NCBI GenBank assembly: GCA_034437555.1
Contig: DAOTTQ010000067.1
Span: 13,380-77,379 of the forward strand
DNA: 64,000 nt
Direction: 5' to 3'
Origin: JANWYT01 sp034437555
GTDB lineage: Bacteria > Chloroflexota > Anaerolineae > Aggregatilineales > Phototrophicaceae
Below the pieces are notes generated by a model. That model was not told where the DNA came from. It was given only the letters and a program-made list of their open reading frames with translations, and searched no databases. The translations under genes were made by a program, and so were the position numbers. Shown here one piece after another: positions 1-9,464 of the stretch; the stretch's first letter is position 1, and each line of letters begins with the position of its first letter.

Positions 1-2
1 AC

Positions 3-587
3 CCCCTCAATGACCCCAAAAGCACCCGTGAGCGCATCATGGATGCGGCACTCAATATCTTCAGCCGTAAGGGTTACTATGACACCCGCATGGATGAAAT
101 TGTGGAAGAAGCCTCTACCAGCAAAGGCTCCATTTATTTTCACTTTCCCAATAAAGAGAAGCTCTTTTTAGCCCTTGTTGACCAATTTGCAGACTTGCTA
201 GAACGCCGTGTTACAGAAGCTATTGGTGATAAACGGGGCATGGAGCGCGTGCAATTGGCATTGGTGACGGTGCTAGAAACGTTTGGCAAATATCGCCTTC
301 CTGCAAAAATTTTGCTGGTGCAAGCGGTGGGCTTAGGCACGGTATTTGAAAAGAAACGCCTAGAAGTAACCGACCGCTTTGCTGACCTGATTCGCACGTA
401 TTTAGAAGAAGCTGTGGCGTTGGGTGACTTAAAGCCATTGGATAGCGAAGTGGTGGCACATGCTTGGATGGGCGCAATTTACAATGTGGTGATTCAGTGG
501 GTGTACACGGGTGAACCCACCCAAGAGCGCATCGTAAACGCCTTATTGCCCTTGCTCCTGCGTAGTGTGGATTATGAGGGGGTATAG
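3..587 (+). CDS. TetR/AcrR family transcriptional regulator (5' end outside window)
   Basis: A TetR-type repressor: an N-terminal helix-turn-helix that binds DNA and a C-terminal ligand/dimer domain. The reading frame is open to the window edge. The residues before the first in-window ATG (at 39) read STRERI and continue into MDAALNIFSRKGYY, the usual first helix of the family, so the true start lies upstream and the ATG at 39 is internal. The HTH follows in MDEIVEEASTSKGSIYFHF, typical of TetR. The remaining 130 residues are helical with no recognisable ligand signature. The stop codon TAG at 585-587 directly abuts the menF ATG at 588, so the two are almost certainly co-transcribed. Control of the menaquinone genes is plausible but inferred. 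Confidence 0.9.
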   Translation, partial: PLNDPKSTRERIMDAALNIFSRKGYYDTRMDEIVEEASTSKGSIYFHFPNKEKLFLALVDQFADLLERRVTEAIGDKRGMERVQLALVTVLETFGKYRLPAKILLVQAVGLGTVFEKKRLEVTDRFADLIRTYLEEAVALGDLKPLDSEVVAHAWMGAIYNVVIQWVYTGEPTQERIVNALLPLLLRSVDYEGV

Positions 588-1958
588 ATGATACCTGACG
601 AGAGAACTGCCCCCAGTTTGCCCGCCCAATACGGGCAATTGGTGAGTGTGAGCTTGCCGATTACGGGCGTAAACATCCATGAATTTTTACGCCATGCGTT
701 AGGACAACCGCGCTTTTACTGGGAAAGTAGCCGTGATAAAGTGGCATTTGCGGGGTTTGGCACAGCCCTAGAAATTATGGCGTGGGGGCAAGACCGCTTT
801 CACACCGTCCAAGAGCGCACACAACAACTATTTGAGGGCGCACACCTATACACGGATGAGCCTTTGGCAGCACCGCGCTTATTTGGTGGGTTTGCGTTTA
901 GGGATGATTTTTTGCCCGACAACACATGGGCAGACTTTACGCCCGCGCACTTTGTCTTACCCCATTATCAGATGGTGCAGTTCGGCGAGAATGCCTATCT
1001 AACGATTAACGCCCACATTCCCGAAGGCGAAAGCACAACAGGCGTTTTAGATGATTTGCATGAAGCCCTTCATGCGCGAATTGCTTGGCTACAATATACG
1101 CCCGATTTACCCCATCCCCAAGCCAACCGTGTGACATCACACGAATACCCCATGTCTTTTAATCAGTGGGAACGCGCTATTATGGATGCAACGGGGCGTA
1201 TGAAGCGTGGAGAACTCAAGAAGATTGTGTTGTCACGGGTGGCGGAACTGCGCTTTATAGACCGTGTGAACGTTGACCACGCGCTGGATTATCTGGCGCA
1301 AGCCTACCCTGAAACGTATCGCTTTCTCTTTGAACCGCGTGCTTATCATGCATTCTATGGCGCAACCCCAGAAATTTTGGCGCACTTGGAAGGGCAAACG
1401 GTAAAGACGATGGCGTTAGCAGGAAGCATTAAGCGTGGCGCAAACCCCCAAGACGATGAGGCACTGGCACAACAGCTGCTTAATGACCCCAAAGAGGGAT
1501 ATGAGCATCGGTTGGTGATAGAGAACATTGTGGCACGCCTAAAGCCCCTTGCCCGTGAATTGCGCGTTACGCCCACAAGCATCATGAAACTGTCTAATAT
1601 CCAGCACTTGTACACGCCCATTGAAGCAGATTTGCTGTCACAAGAGGGCGTTGTGCCGTTATTGGCACACATGCACCCCACGCCTGCCTTGGGAGGTGAA
1701 CCCCGCGACCTTGCTTTAGAAGCTATTGGGGAATATGAGCCTGTAACACGGGGCTGGTTTGGCGCACCCATCGGCTGGATAGATGCCAACCAAAACGGGC
1801 AATTTGGCGTTGCCATTCGTAGCGCGGTTGCCCAAGATAGGCGCGTGTGGCTGTACGCGGGCGCAGGCATTGTGGCAGGCAGTGTGCCACAAAAAGAATG
1901 GGACGAAACTGCGCTTAAATTTAAGCCGATGCTGAATGCACTAGGAATTGTCCAATGA
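588..1958 (+). CDS. menF: isochorismate synthase MenF
   Basis: Converts chorismate to isochorismate, the first step of menaquinone synthesis, in the cytoplasm. The 456-residue protein has the chorismate-binding (anthranilate synthase component I-like) fold in its C-terminal half. Visible family motifs are ALAGSIKRG near residue 275, KEGYEHRLVIENI near 301, HPTPALGG near 362 and the terminal GAGIVAGS stretch, which supply the Mg2+ and chorismate-binding residues. The N-terminal 180 residues are variable, as usual. Related families are salicylate synthase and anthranilate/aminodeoxychorismate synthase. The immediate neighbour menD makes MenF the best call. It overlaps menD by 4 nt (ATGA), implying translational coupling. 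Confidence 0.95.
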   Translation: MIPDERTAPSLPAQYGQLVSVSLPITGVNIHEFLRHALGQPRFYWESSRDKVAFAGFGTALEIMAWGQDRFHTVQERTQQLFEGAHLYTDEPLAAPRLFGGFAFRDDFLPDNTWADFTPAHFVLPHYQMVQFGENAYLTINAHIPEGESTTGVLDDLHEALHARIAWLQYTPDLPHPQANRVTSHEYPMSFNQWERAIMDATGRMKRGELKKIVLSRVAELRFIDRVNVDHALDYLAQAYPETYRFLFEPRAYHAFYGATPEILAHLEGQTVKTMALAGSIKRGANPQDDEALAQQLLNDPKEGYEHRLVIENIVARLKPLARELRVTPTSIMKLSNIQHLYTPIEADLLSQEGVVPLLAHMHPTPALGGEPRDLALEAIGEYEPVTRGWFGAPIGWIDANQNGQFGVAIRSAVAQDRRVWLYAGAGIVAGSVPQKEWDETALKFKPMLNALGIVQ

Positions 1959-3688
1959 ACAGAAACACAGCTTATTCAGAAATTTTAGTGGATGAATTGG
2001 CACGCGCGGGCTTAAAGCATGTGGTCATTTCGCCCGGCTCACGCAACACGCCCCTGGTATTAGCGTTTGCACAGCACCCACACATCACCACACACTCACT
2101 ATTAGATGAGCGTGGTGCAGGCTTTTTTGCGCTGGGGCTTGCAATGGCAACAGGCGAAGCGGTGGCGGTATTGTGTACCAGTGGGTCGGCAACGGCAAAT
2201 TACTTTCCTGCGGTGGTAGAAGCCTCTCAAACACGCCAACCCTTGATTGTCATTACCTCCGATAGACCCCATGAACTGCGCTTTAGTGGGGCAAACCAAA
2301 CAATTGACCAAGTGAAGTTTTTTGGTGATTATGCGTTGTGGGCGGTGGATATGCCGTTACCAGAAGCAAGCCCATCGGCATTGTTGGTGCGCTACTTACG
2401 GACAACAGCCAGCCGTGTGTTGGCGACTGCCATAGGCGAACGAAAGGGCGTAGTACATTTGAACGTGCCGTTTCGTAAACCGCTAGAGCCAACGCCTGTG
2501 GCATCTGATGACATACAAACACCCCAAGACGCAATTGCTCGCGCTGATGATGCTCCCTATGTGGCGATGCAACGCGGGCGCACACTGGCAGATAATACTA
2601 CCCTAGACGCACTTGCCACACTGATTAGCCCGTACGAAAAAGGCTTAATTATTTGTGGCACAAACACGCCGTATGAAGCCCACGAAGCCATTGTGAAGTT
2701 AGCAGAGCATTTCGGCTACCCGTTAATTGCCGATGGCACGTCGGGCGTGCGTTTTGGCTTTGGGGGGGCGATAGGGGCATACGACAGCTTTTTGCCCCAC
2801 GTACAAGATGCTCCCCAGCTGGTCATTCGTTTTGGGGATGTGTCTACGTCGCAAACGCTGGCAAATTACTTAGAGGCAACGCGCCCACATATTGTGCATA
2901 TTGCTGGCGATGGTACATGGGCGGATGACATGCACCGTGTCGCGCAATTTGTTCATGCCGATGAAGCGCAGACATGCGACGCTTTAGTACAGCGTGCTTT
3001 GGGGCGCACCCCAAGTGCATGGCTAACGCGTTGGCAAACGCTAGAAGCGCAAACGTGGCACACCATTAGCCAAGAAATGCAAGCACGCTGGTTTGACGGG
3101 GCAGTTGTACATCATGCGCTAAATGCGTTGCCTGCTGGGGCAAGCGTGTTCGTGGGCAATAGCTTGTCGGTGCGCCACCTTGACCAATTTGGGCAACCCA
3201 GCGCAATCCGTAAATTGGCTTATGGCAATCGGGGAGCATCGGGTATTGATGGCAACTTAGCCACCGCCACAGGCATTGCTTATGCTCATCGGGGTGCGCC
3301 CCATGTGGCAATTTTAGGCGACGTGACGCTGTATCATGACTTGAACAGTTTGTTGTGTGCGGTGCGCGTGGGTGTGCCAATGGTTTTGATTGTTCTCAAT
3401 AACAACGGCGGCGCAATTTTCAAACGCCTGCCCATTAAAGCGTATGAACCCGCATTTACAGACTTGTTCATTACGCCCCATGATGTGCGTTTTGAAGGGG
3501 TGGCAAAGGCGTTTGGGTGGTCGTATGCTTCGCCTGCCACAAAAGAGGCGTTTGCCTATGATTTTGCGGGCGCATTAAACGCCACAACGCCCACCCTGAT
3601 TGAAGTGTTTACCGATGCAAACGCCGATTTAGCGCATCGTAAAGCCATCCCAGAGGCGATTGCCGTACAAATGCAGCGCAATTCCTAA
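1955..3688 (+). CDS. menD: 2-succinyl-5-enolpyruvyl-6-hydroxy-3-cyclohexene-1-carboxylate synthase MenD
   Basis: Thiamine-diphosphate enzyme that joins isochorismate and 2-oxoglutarate to give SEPHCHC. At 577 residues the length is normal for MenD. The N-terminal pyrimidine-binding domain shows VISPGSRNTPL, the conserved glutamate in LDERGAGFFALGLA near residue 50, and TSGSATANYFPAVVEA. The C-terminal PP domain shows GNRGASGIDG near 425, GDVTLYHDLNSL near 455 and NNNGG near 482, the ThDP/Mg2+ motif. It overlaps menF by 4 nt and is followed 30 nt later by menB. GDVTLYHD is a slight departure from the commoner GDLSxxHD form. Confidence 0.96.
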   Translation: MNRNTAYSEILVDELARAGLKHVVISPGSRNTPLVLAFAQHPHITTHSLLDERGAGFFALGLAMATGEAVAVLCTSGSATANYFPAVVEASQTRQPLIVITSDRPHELRFSGANQTIDQVKFFGDYALWAVDMPLPEASPSALLVRYLRTTASRVLATAIGERKGVVHLNVPFRKPLEPTPVASDDIQTPQDAIARADDAPYVAMQRGRTLADNTTLDALATLISPYEKGLIICGTNTPYEAHEAIVKLAEHFGYPLIADGTSGVRFGFGGAIGAYDSFLPHVQDAPQLVIRFGDVSTSQTLANYLEATRPHIVHIAGDGTWADDMHRVAQFVHADEAQTCDALVQRALGRTPSAWLTRWQTLEAQTWHTISQEMQARWFDGAVVHHALNALPAGASVFVGNSLSVRHLDQFGQPSAIRKLAYGNRGASGIDGNLATATGIAYAHRGAPHVAILGDVTLYHDLNSLLCAVRVGVPMVLIVLNNNGGAIFKRLPIKAYEPAFTDLFITPHDVRFEGVAKAFGWSYASPATKEAFAYDFAGALNATTPTLIEVFTDANADLAHRKAIPEAIAVQMQRNS

Positions 3689-3718
3689 TTTACCCCATTT
3701 TTAGAAGGAGAGTTTCTC

Positions 3719-4579
3719 ATGACGTTTCAATTTTCAAAGAGCGTGGCTTGGCAAGAAGTAAAAACCTATGATGACATCACTTATCACAAGGGCGAAGGTA
3801 TGGCGCGGATTGCGTTTAATCGCCCCGAAATTCGCAATGCGTTTCGCCCAAAAACCATTGATGAAATGACAGAAGCATTTTTGCAAGCATGGCATGACCC
3901 CGAAGTGGGAGTCATTTTCCTTGCAGGCAATGGTCCCTCTCCTAAAGACGGCAAGTATGCGTTTTGCAGTGGAGGCGACCAAAAAGCACGTGGTAACACC
4001 GCCGGCGGTTATGTGGACGATGAAGGCGTGGCACGCTTGAACGTTTTGCAATTGCAACGCTACATCCGCACTTGCCCCAAGCCTGTGGTAGCGTTGGTGG
4101 CGGGCTATGCCATTGGTGGCGGGCATGTGCTTCATGTGATTTGTGATTTAACGATTGCAGCAGATAATGCCGTTTTTGGGCAAACGGGCCCCATCGTGGG
4201 TAGCTTTGACGGGGGCTTTGGCTCTAGTTACTTGGCAAGCATTGTGGGGCAAAAGAAAGCCCGTGAAATTTGGTTCTTGTGTCGTCAATACAACGCCGCC
4301 GAAGCCCTCGAAATGGGTTTAGTGAATACGGTTGTGCCTGTGGAAGATTTGGAAGAAGAGGGCATTAAGTGGGGACGCGAAATGCTAGAAAAAAGCCCCA
4401 TCGCGTTGCGCTTTATCAAAGCCAGCCTAAACGCTGAATTGGATGGGCAAGCCGGTATTCAGGTTTTGGCGGGCGATGCAACCATGCTCTTTTACATGAG
4501 TGAAGAAGGGGATGAAGGGCGTAAAGCCTATTTAGAGAAGCGCAAGCCAAACTTTAACAAGTTCCCCAAACGCCCATAG
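3719..4579 (+). CDS. menB: 1,4-dihydroxy-2-naphthoyl-CoA synthase MenB
   Basis: Crotonase-fold enzyme that closes the second ring by Dieckmann condensation of o-succinylbenzoyl-CoA. A strong ribosome binding site (GAAGGAGAG, about 3704-3712) precedes the ATG. Motifs: FNRPEIRNAFRPKTIDEM at the start, CSGGDQ oxyanion-hole region near residue 84, GYAIGGGHVL near 128, and GQTGPIVGSFDGG near 153. The QTGP form is that of type I, bicarbonate-dependent MenB, in contrast to type II enzymes that carry Asp at the glycine position. Last gene of the plus-strand men cluster; a hairpin terminator follows at 4609. Confidence 0.96.
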   Translation: MTFQFSKSVAWQEVKTYDDITYHKGEGMARIAFNRPEIRNAFRPKTIDEMTEAFLQAWHDPEVGVIFLAGNGPSPKDGKYAFCSGGDQKARGNTAGGYVDDEGVARLNVLQLQRYIRTCPKPVVALVAGYAIGGGHVLHVICDLTIAADNAVFGQTGPIVGSFDGGFGSSYLASIVGQKKAREIWFLCRQYNAAEALEMGLVNTVVPVEDLEEEGIKWGREMLEKSPIALRFIKASLNAELDGQAGIQVLAGDATMLFYMSEEGDEGRKAYLEKRKPNFNKFPKRP

Positions 4580-4608
4580 ACTTTACTCTAATTGCAAATG
4601 GATACAGT

Positions 4609-4645
4609 AAAAGGGAGCATCCCCAATGGGCTTGCTCCCTTTTTT
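4609..4645 (+). terminator. Rho-independent terminator of the menFDB operon
   Basis: An 11-bp perfect stem (4609-4619 AAAAGGGAGCA with 4633-4643 TGCTCCCTTTT) around a 13-nt loop, followed by further Ts. It lies between the convergent menB and the kinase gene. The short A run on the left arm may let it work in the other direction too. Confidence 0.9.
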
Positions 4646-4656
4646 ATTAGTGGGGG

Positions 4657-7600
4657 TTATTGCGCTCCGCACGCGCTTAAGCGATAGCTGATGCGCTCCG
4701 CACAAGTGAGGTCACGCAGAACGCGGTTGTCTGTGGCAAACTGTACCAACTGTTCAGCACTACGTGCCAAACGCCACACACGCACCGTTTTATCTTGTGC
4801 GCCTGTGATAAAGCCTGTGTCATCGGGCAATAATGCCACTTCTTGAATCCAGTCGGTGTGTCCTAAATAGCGGTGAAGTTCTTCTCCACTTGCCACATCC
4901 CACAGTCTAACGCTACGGTCGGTGGATGTAGACAGCAAGAATTGTCCGTCTTCTGTCAGTGACAGACCAAACGTATTGGACGTATGCCCCGCAAACTGGC
5001 GTATCAATTCGCCTGTTTCTACGTTCCAGAGGCGCACGCTGTCATCCCAACTGCTAGAGATGAGGGACGCGCCATCAGGTGTAAAAATCACTTCGTTGAC
5101 GGTGTCTGTGTGTCCTTCAATGGTGCGAATGAGTGTGCCATCTTGGGCGTTCCATAGTTTAATGGTGCGGTCACTAGAACCAGTGGCAATCAATGACCCA
5201 TCAGGGCTAAAGCGCACACCGTTAACGGAGCGTTCATGTCCTTTTAGCTCTAGCACTACATCACCGCTTGCAACATCCCACGCGCGTACCACGCCATCCT
5301 GTGACCCACTGATGAAGCGTGTGCCATCTGTATTAATCGCAAGTTTGTACACTTGGTTGGGCGCATCATTAAAGGGGGGTAGGGTATAGGTGCGAATAAC
5401 CTCTTCTGTGGCAATATCCCACAAAATCACTGTACCATCCCAGCTACCACTTAAAAGGCGCGCGTTATCGGGCAAAAACGCCACAGCATCTACGGTGTGC
5501 TGGTGGGCGTTTAAGACGGCAACGGTTTCATTGCTTTGGATATTCCACACGCGCACGCTTACATCCATAAGGCTTAAATCGGCGGGTAAGCGTAACGGAC
5601 CCGCGCCACTTGCGCCGAGCTGACCATCGGGGCTAACGTCACTCGACCATACCCAGTCGGTGTGTTCGCGATAAAGGCTGACTTCATCACGGCGTTTTAA
5701 GTCCCACCACAACGCGCCCTTATTGACGGCTCTGTCGTTGTCATAGCCATAATTGCCGCCGATATTGCCCAAAGCCACCAGCAAGTATTCGCCGTTAGCA
5801 CTAAAGTCTACGCTTAAAAGTTGTTCTTCAAATGCGGTAAAAGCGTAAATTTCAATACCGCGTGTTACGTCCAACACGCGCAAGGTTCTATCCCAAGAGA
5901 CGGTGGCAAGGCGTGTGCCATCCTGCGAGAAGGCAATGTCGGTGACGTTATCGTTATGCGTAAAGAATCGTCGTTTTTCTTCGCCTGTTTGAAGGTCATA
6001 GAAGCGAATTGTCCCCGAATTACCACTATCCCACATGCCCACGACCAGCGTTTGCCCATCAGGGCTATAAGCGAGAGCGCGTAAGAAGCCCGATTTGGGG
6101 TCGATGGTTAGAACAACGTCGCCACTTTCAACATTCCACACGCGCACCATGCGGTCTACAGTATCGGTAGTGTCGTCTTTGACGGTTTCATCTGCGCTGG
6201 TGCTGGCAATGGTCGTGCCATCGGGGCTAAATGCCACGCGCAGTACTGCGCCCACACTGCCCTCAAAGCGTTTAACTTCGTTGCCACTGATTACATCCCA
6301 TAGGATAATAGCGCGGTCTTGTCCACCACTCAAAAGCTGTGAGCTATCGGGATTAAATGCAAGGCTCATGGCGGTTTCTTCGTGCTTGCCTAAAGTGATG
6401 GGGTTTGTGCCATCCGCGTTGTATAAACGAATTTCGCCATCGGCAAGGGCTGCGGCAAAGCGTGCGCCATCAGGACTAAAGAGAACGTCCGTGGCGTGTG
6501 TGCCTTCTAGCGTAATGCTAAAGGTTTGTATGCCTGTAGTATTGTTCCAGCCCACAATGGTGCCATCTAGCGAGGCTGTTAGGCTGGTTTGATTGTTTGG
6601 TGAGATGCTAACTGCCAAGACAGACCCCGTTTGCCCTGTGTAACTATAGCGTAAGCCTTCGGCGTAAGCGGCTTCGGCTAAAATACGCATCACTTCGGCA
6701 ACAGGGGGGGCGTACGCATTTTGTGCTTCTAAAGCGAGTGCTAACGCCAAGCGGGGGTTGCCACTGACCAACGCATTACGAGAATTACTAGCAAGCGCAA
6801 GGCTGGCGGTTTGGTCACGGGCGCGTAGCGCAGAGGCTTCGCTGGTTTCGGCATCGGCTTGGGCTTCGATGGCGACTTGGCGTTGGGTAATGGCGAGCGA
6901 TGCCAATACAATCCCGACCACAGCGGCAATCGTTGCCATGATGGCTAGTGCCCTTAGGCGTGTGCGAGATTGTTGTTCTAGGCGTTCTTCGCGCTCTTGG
7001 CGTTCTTTTTCAGCAATGGCTAGCTGGTCACGCTCTGTGAGGCTGGCTTGTAAATACTCTAGCTCGGTAGCGTTTAGCGCAATGTCGGTATTATTTGACC
7101 ACACCTCAAACTGTAAGAGGCGTTCACCGCGTGCCAAAAAGCTCTTCTCGCGTTCAGATTGTAACCAATCATCGCTGGCACTAATCAGCCTCCGTTGGGT
7201 ACGTAAGCCTTCGCGGTTTTCATCTAACCAACCACGTAGGCGTTCCCATTGGCGAATAAGGGCTTCGTGTGCCACTTCAACCGTAGAACTGCGCGTGTTT
7301 TGGTCATGGTCAAAGGTGAGTAAGCGATACTTGCCAAAGAGGTCAATCACTTCACGCATGGCATCGCGGTGTTCCCCAATGGAGAGCAATTCGGACTGTA
7401 GTACCCGCCTACGGGTGTCCTCTGTACCTTCGCCTAAAGTGACAAGGCGCAAGAACAATTGGCGTGTGGCGTTTTGTTCGGTTTTCTTAAAGCTGGCAAA
7501 GAGTTCTTCGGCGCGTTTTGCTAGTGCGCCCGATGTGCCACCGATGTCCATGTAGGCATTGAGCGTTAACAGTCGCCCCATGCGCCGTTCAAACAATTCT

Positions 7601-9255
7601 GTAAGCGCATATTGCAATAGGGGAAGTGCGCCCGGCTGTTGGCTAACGTCCTTGATGATGGCGTTGATTAAACCCGGTTCAGCACTCATGCCAATTTTGC
7701 TAAGTGGGCTAAGGACGGCAGCTTCTAGCTCTTGATTGTTAAGAGGCAATACCAGTTCGGTACGCAAACGCATGAGTTCGCCAAATTCCCCATACATCAG
7801 GGGGCGGTCGTAAAAATCCGCACGGAGCGTAATGAGCAAGGTCACACGACTTCGCTTGTCCTGTGCAGTAGCAAGCAAGGTATTTAAGAAGTGAACGCGC
7901 TCTTCTTCACTTTCTACCAGCGTAAAGAGTTCTTCAAATTGGTCAATCATCAGGATAAGGCGCATATTTTCATCAGGAAGGATGCGCTTTAGGGCGCGAA
8001 CCAGCCCGCGCTCATCTTCACGGAGTTGGTTAAGCAAGTCGGGCATTTCTTTTGGTGATACGCTTAAAAGGGCAGCTTCTAGTTCTTCTAGGGGGTGTGT
8101 TCCTGGCACCATTTCGGTAGCGAACCACTGGGCGTTTTCGTCCAACGCGCCTGTTTGTAGGGCAGGAAGTAAACCCGCCTTCACCACACTAGACTTACCC
8201 GACCCGCTGGGACCGACGACTGCCAAAAACGAGGATTGCGCCACTTTTTCGTTTAGTCGTGCCAAAAGACGCTCAACGAGGGCTTTTCGCCCATAAAAAT
8301 CGCCTGCATCGGCTTGTTGGAAGGCACGCAAGCCCTTATACGGGTTGGTGGCATTCATTACTGCATCGCCGATGTCTGTAATGGTTTTAATGTCTACAGT
8401 GCCACCTGTGTTAAACGTGGCAAGGTTGTTTAGCTCGCGGACGGTATTTTGAAAGTCGCGGGCAAAATCAATGGCTTCGTTGTGGCGCATTGCTTCGGGC
8501 TTAGAGGTGGCGCGTTGTAGCACCAGGTTCATCTCTGGGGGCAAATCTGGACGCAAATCTTGTAAGTTAGGCAGCGGGTCATTAAGCTGGCGATAAAGAA
8601 TGGTGGCGGGTGTCATGTCAAAGAAGGGCTTTGAGCCGGTGAGGGCTTCATACACCAAAATACCAAGCGCGTAAATATCACTTTTTGCCGTTACGACTTC
8701 ACCGCGAATTTGCTCGGGGGACAAATAAGCAGGCGTGCCAAGAATGCTATCGCGGGTGAGGTTGTGGTCTACACCCAAATCTTTGGCAATGCCAAAGTCA
8801 CCCAAGTAATAGTTACCCGCATCATCCAGCATGATGTTATCGCTTTTAAGGTCACGATGCACAACGCCGTTTCGATGAGCAAACGTCAGCGCGGACGCAA
8901 TTTGATTGAGCATTTGCATGACAGACAGGGCATCCATTGCCCCCATTTCTTCTATTTTCTCACGCAGGTTGCCCCCACGCAAATAACGCATGACTAAGTA
9001 CGCGCTGTTGGGTTCACGCCAATAATCGTATAAAGGCACAATATGGGGGTGTTCTAAACGGGCGACCAATTGTGCTTCTGTTTCAAATCGGCGAATAAAG
9101 TCGGGGCGATTTGCGAACTCTGGCAAAATAACTTTAATGGCAACATCGCGGGCAATAGTGGGTTGTGTAGCACGATAAACCGCTCCAAAACCACCTGCAC
9201 CAAGTTGTTCGATGACTTCATAAGACTTCAGGGTTTGCCCAGATAAATCTAACAT
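4657..9255 (-). CDS. Ser/Thr protein kinase - nSTAND1 NTPase - transmembrane - WD40 (14 repeats) receptor
   Basis: A 1532-residue membrane signalling protein. Residues 10-270 are an apparently active eukaryote-like kinase: G-loop GAGGFGAV (19-26), K41, HRDLKSDN (133-140), DFG (153-155) and GTPAYLSPEQ (173-182). Residues 304-700 form a STAND-type NTPase of the nSTAND1 kind: NPYKGL, Walker A GPSGSGKSS (348-356) and Walker B LILMIDQFEEL (433-443). A charged coiled-coil-like stretch (about 735-765) leads into one transmembrane helix (about 768-788). From about 868 to 1500 there are 14 WD40 repeats, which would make two seven-bladed propellers outside the membrane. The first half of the array is degenerate and carries insertions; the last five repeats are close to consensus. 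Start: ATG with AGAGGA 10 nt upstream. Ligand and phosphorylation targets are unknown. Confidence 0.93.
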   Translation of the reverse strand: MLDLSGQTLKSYEVIEQLGAGGFGAVYRATQPTIARDVAIKVILPEFANRPDFIRRFETEAQLVARLEHPHIVPLYDYWREPNSAYLVMRYLRGGNLREKIEEMGAMDALSVMQMLNQIASALTFAHRNGVVHRDLKSDNIMLDDAGNYYLGDFGIAKDLGVDHNLTRDSILGTPAYLSPEQIRGEVVTAKSDIYALGILVYEALTGSKPFFDMTPATILYRQLNDPLPNLQDLRPDLPPEMNLVLQRATSKPEAMRHNEAIDFARDFQNTVRELNNLATFNTGGTVDIKTITDIGDAVMNATNPYKGLRAFQQADAGDFYGRKALVERLLARLNEKVAQSSFLAVVGPSGSGKSSVVKAGLLPALQTGALDENAQWFATEMVPGTHPLEELEAALLSVSPKEMPDLLNQLREDERGLVRALKRILPDENMRLILMIDQFEELFTLVESEEERVHFLNTLLATAQDKRSRVTLLITLRADFYDRPLMYGEFGELMRLRTELVLPLNNQELEAAVLSPLSKIGMSAEPGLINAIIKDVSQQPGALPLLQYALTELFERRMGRLLTLNAYMDIGGTSGALAKRAEELFASFKKTEQNATRQLFLRLVTLGEGTEDTRRRVLQSELLSIGEHRDAMREVIDLFGKYRLLTFDHDQNTRSSTVEVAHEALIRQWERLRGWLDENREGLRTQRRLISASDDWLQSEREKSFLARGERLLQFEVWSNNTDIALNATELEYLQASLTERDQLAIAEKERQEREERLEQQSRTRLRALAIMATIAAVVGIVLASLAITQRQVAIEAQADAETSEASALRARDQTASLALASNSRNALVSGNPRLALALALEAQNAYAPPVAEVMRILAEAAYAEGLRYSYTGQTGSVLAVSISPNNQTSLTASLDGTIVGWNNTTGIQTFSITLEGTHATDVLFSPDGARFAAALADGEIRLYNADGTNPITLGKHEETAMSLAFNPDSSQLLSGGQDRAIILWDVISGNEVKRFEGSVGAVLRVAFSPDGTTIASTSADETVKDDTTDTVDRMVRVWNVESGDVVLTIDPKSGFLRALAYSPDGQTLVVGMWDSGNSGTIRFYDLQTGEEKRRFFTHNDNVTDIAFSQDGTRLATVSWDRTLRVLDVTRGIEIYAFTAFEEQLLSVDFSANGEYLLVALGNIGGNYGYDNDRAVNKGALWWDLKRRDEVSLYREHTDWVWSSDVSPDGQLGASGAGPLRLPADLSLMDVSVRVWNIQSNETVAVLNAHQHTVDAVAFLPDNARLLSGSWDGTVILWDIATEEVIRTYTLPPFNDAPNQVYKLAINTDGTRFISGSQDGVVRAWDVASGDVVLELKGHERSVNGVRFSPDGSLIATGSSDRTIKLWNAQDGTLIRTIEGHTDTVNEVIFTPDGASLISSSWDDSVRLWNVETGELIRQFAGHTSNTFGLSLTEDGQFLLSTSTDRSVRLWDVASGEELHRYLGHTDWIQEVALLPDDTGFITGAQDKTVRVWRLARSAEQLVQFATDNRVLRDLTCAERISYRLSACGAQ

Positions 9256-9302
9256 AGGAAATAATCCTCTTGGGTGTGCAAAAAATGCAACGTAACGTAA
9301 CT

Positions 9303-9332
9303 ATTATACCGTATGAAAAGCGTTATTGCGAA
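9303..9332 (-). promoter_or_regulatory. predicted sigma-70 promoter of the kinase-WD40 gene
   Basis: On the minus strand the -35 TTCGCA (9327-9332) and -10 TATAAT (9303-9308) are 18 bp apart, about 48 bp upstream of the start codon. The leader just downstream contains the tandem TTACGTTACG. The remainder of 9256-9464 is AT-rich and must also hold the MFS gene promoter, which I could not place. Confidence 0.55.
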
Positions 9333-9464
9333 GAAACGCCTCATTGTTTTGTTAAGAATCCTTAAAAACCATCTATTACCAGTGCGCTAGACAAGCACAT
9401 TATTTTTTAACACAATAAAACACAACCAAATCAACCGATTATCATCAAGCAAAGGCGGTTAGTC

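Noticed and set aside
5000..5800. Plus-strand open frames across the WD40 region
   Set aside because: They are antisense frames kept open by the repeat codon bias; none has a start signal or recognisable product.
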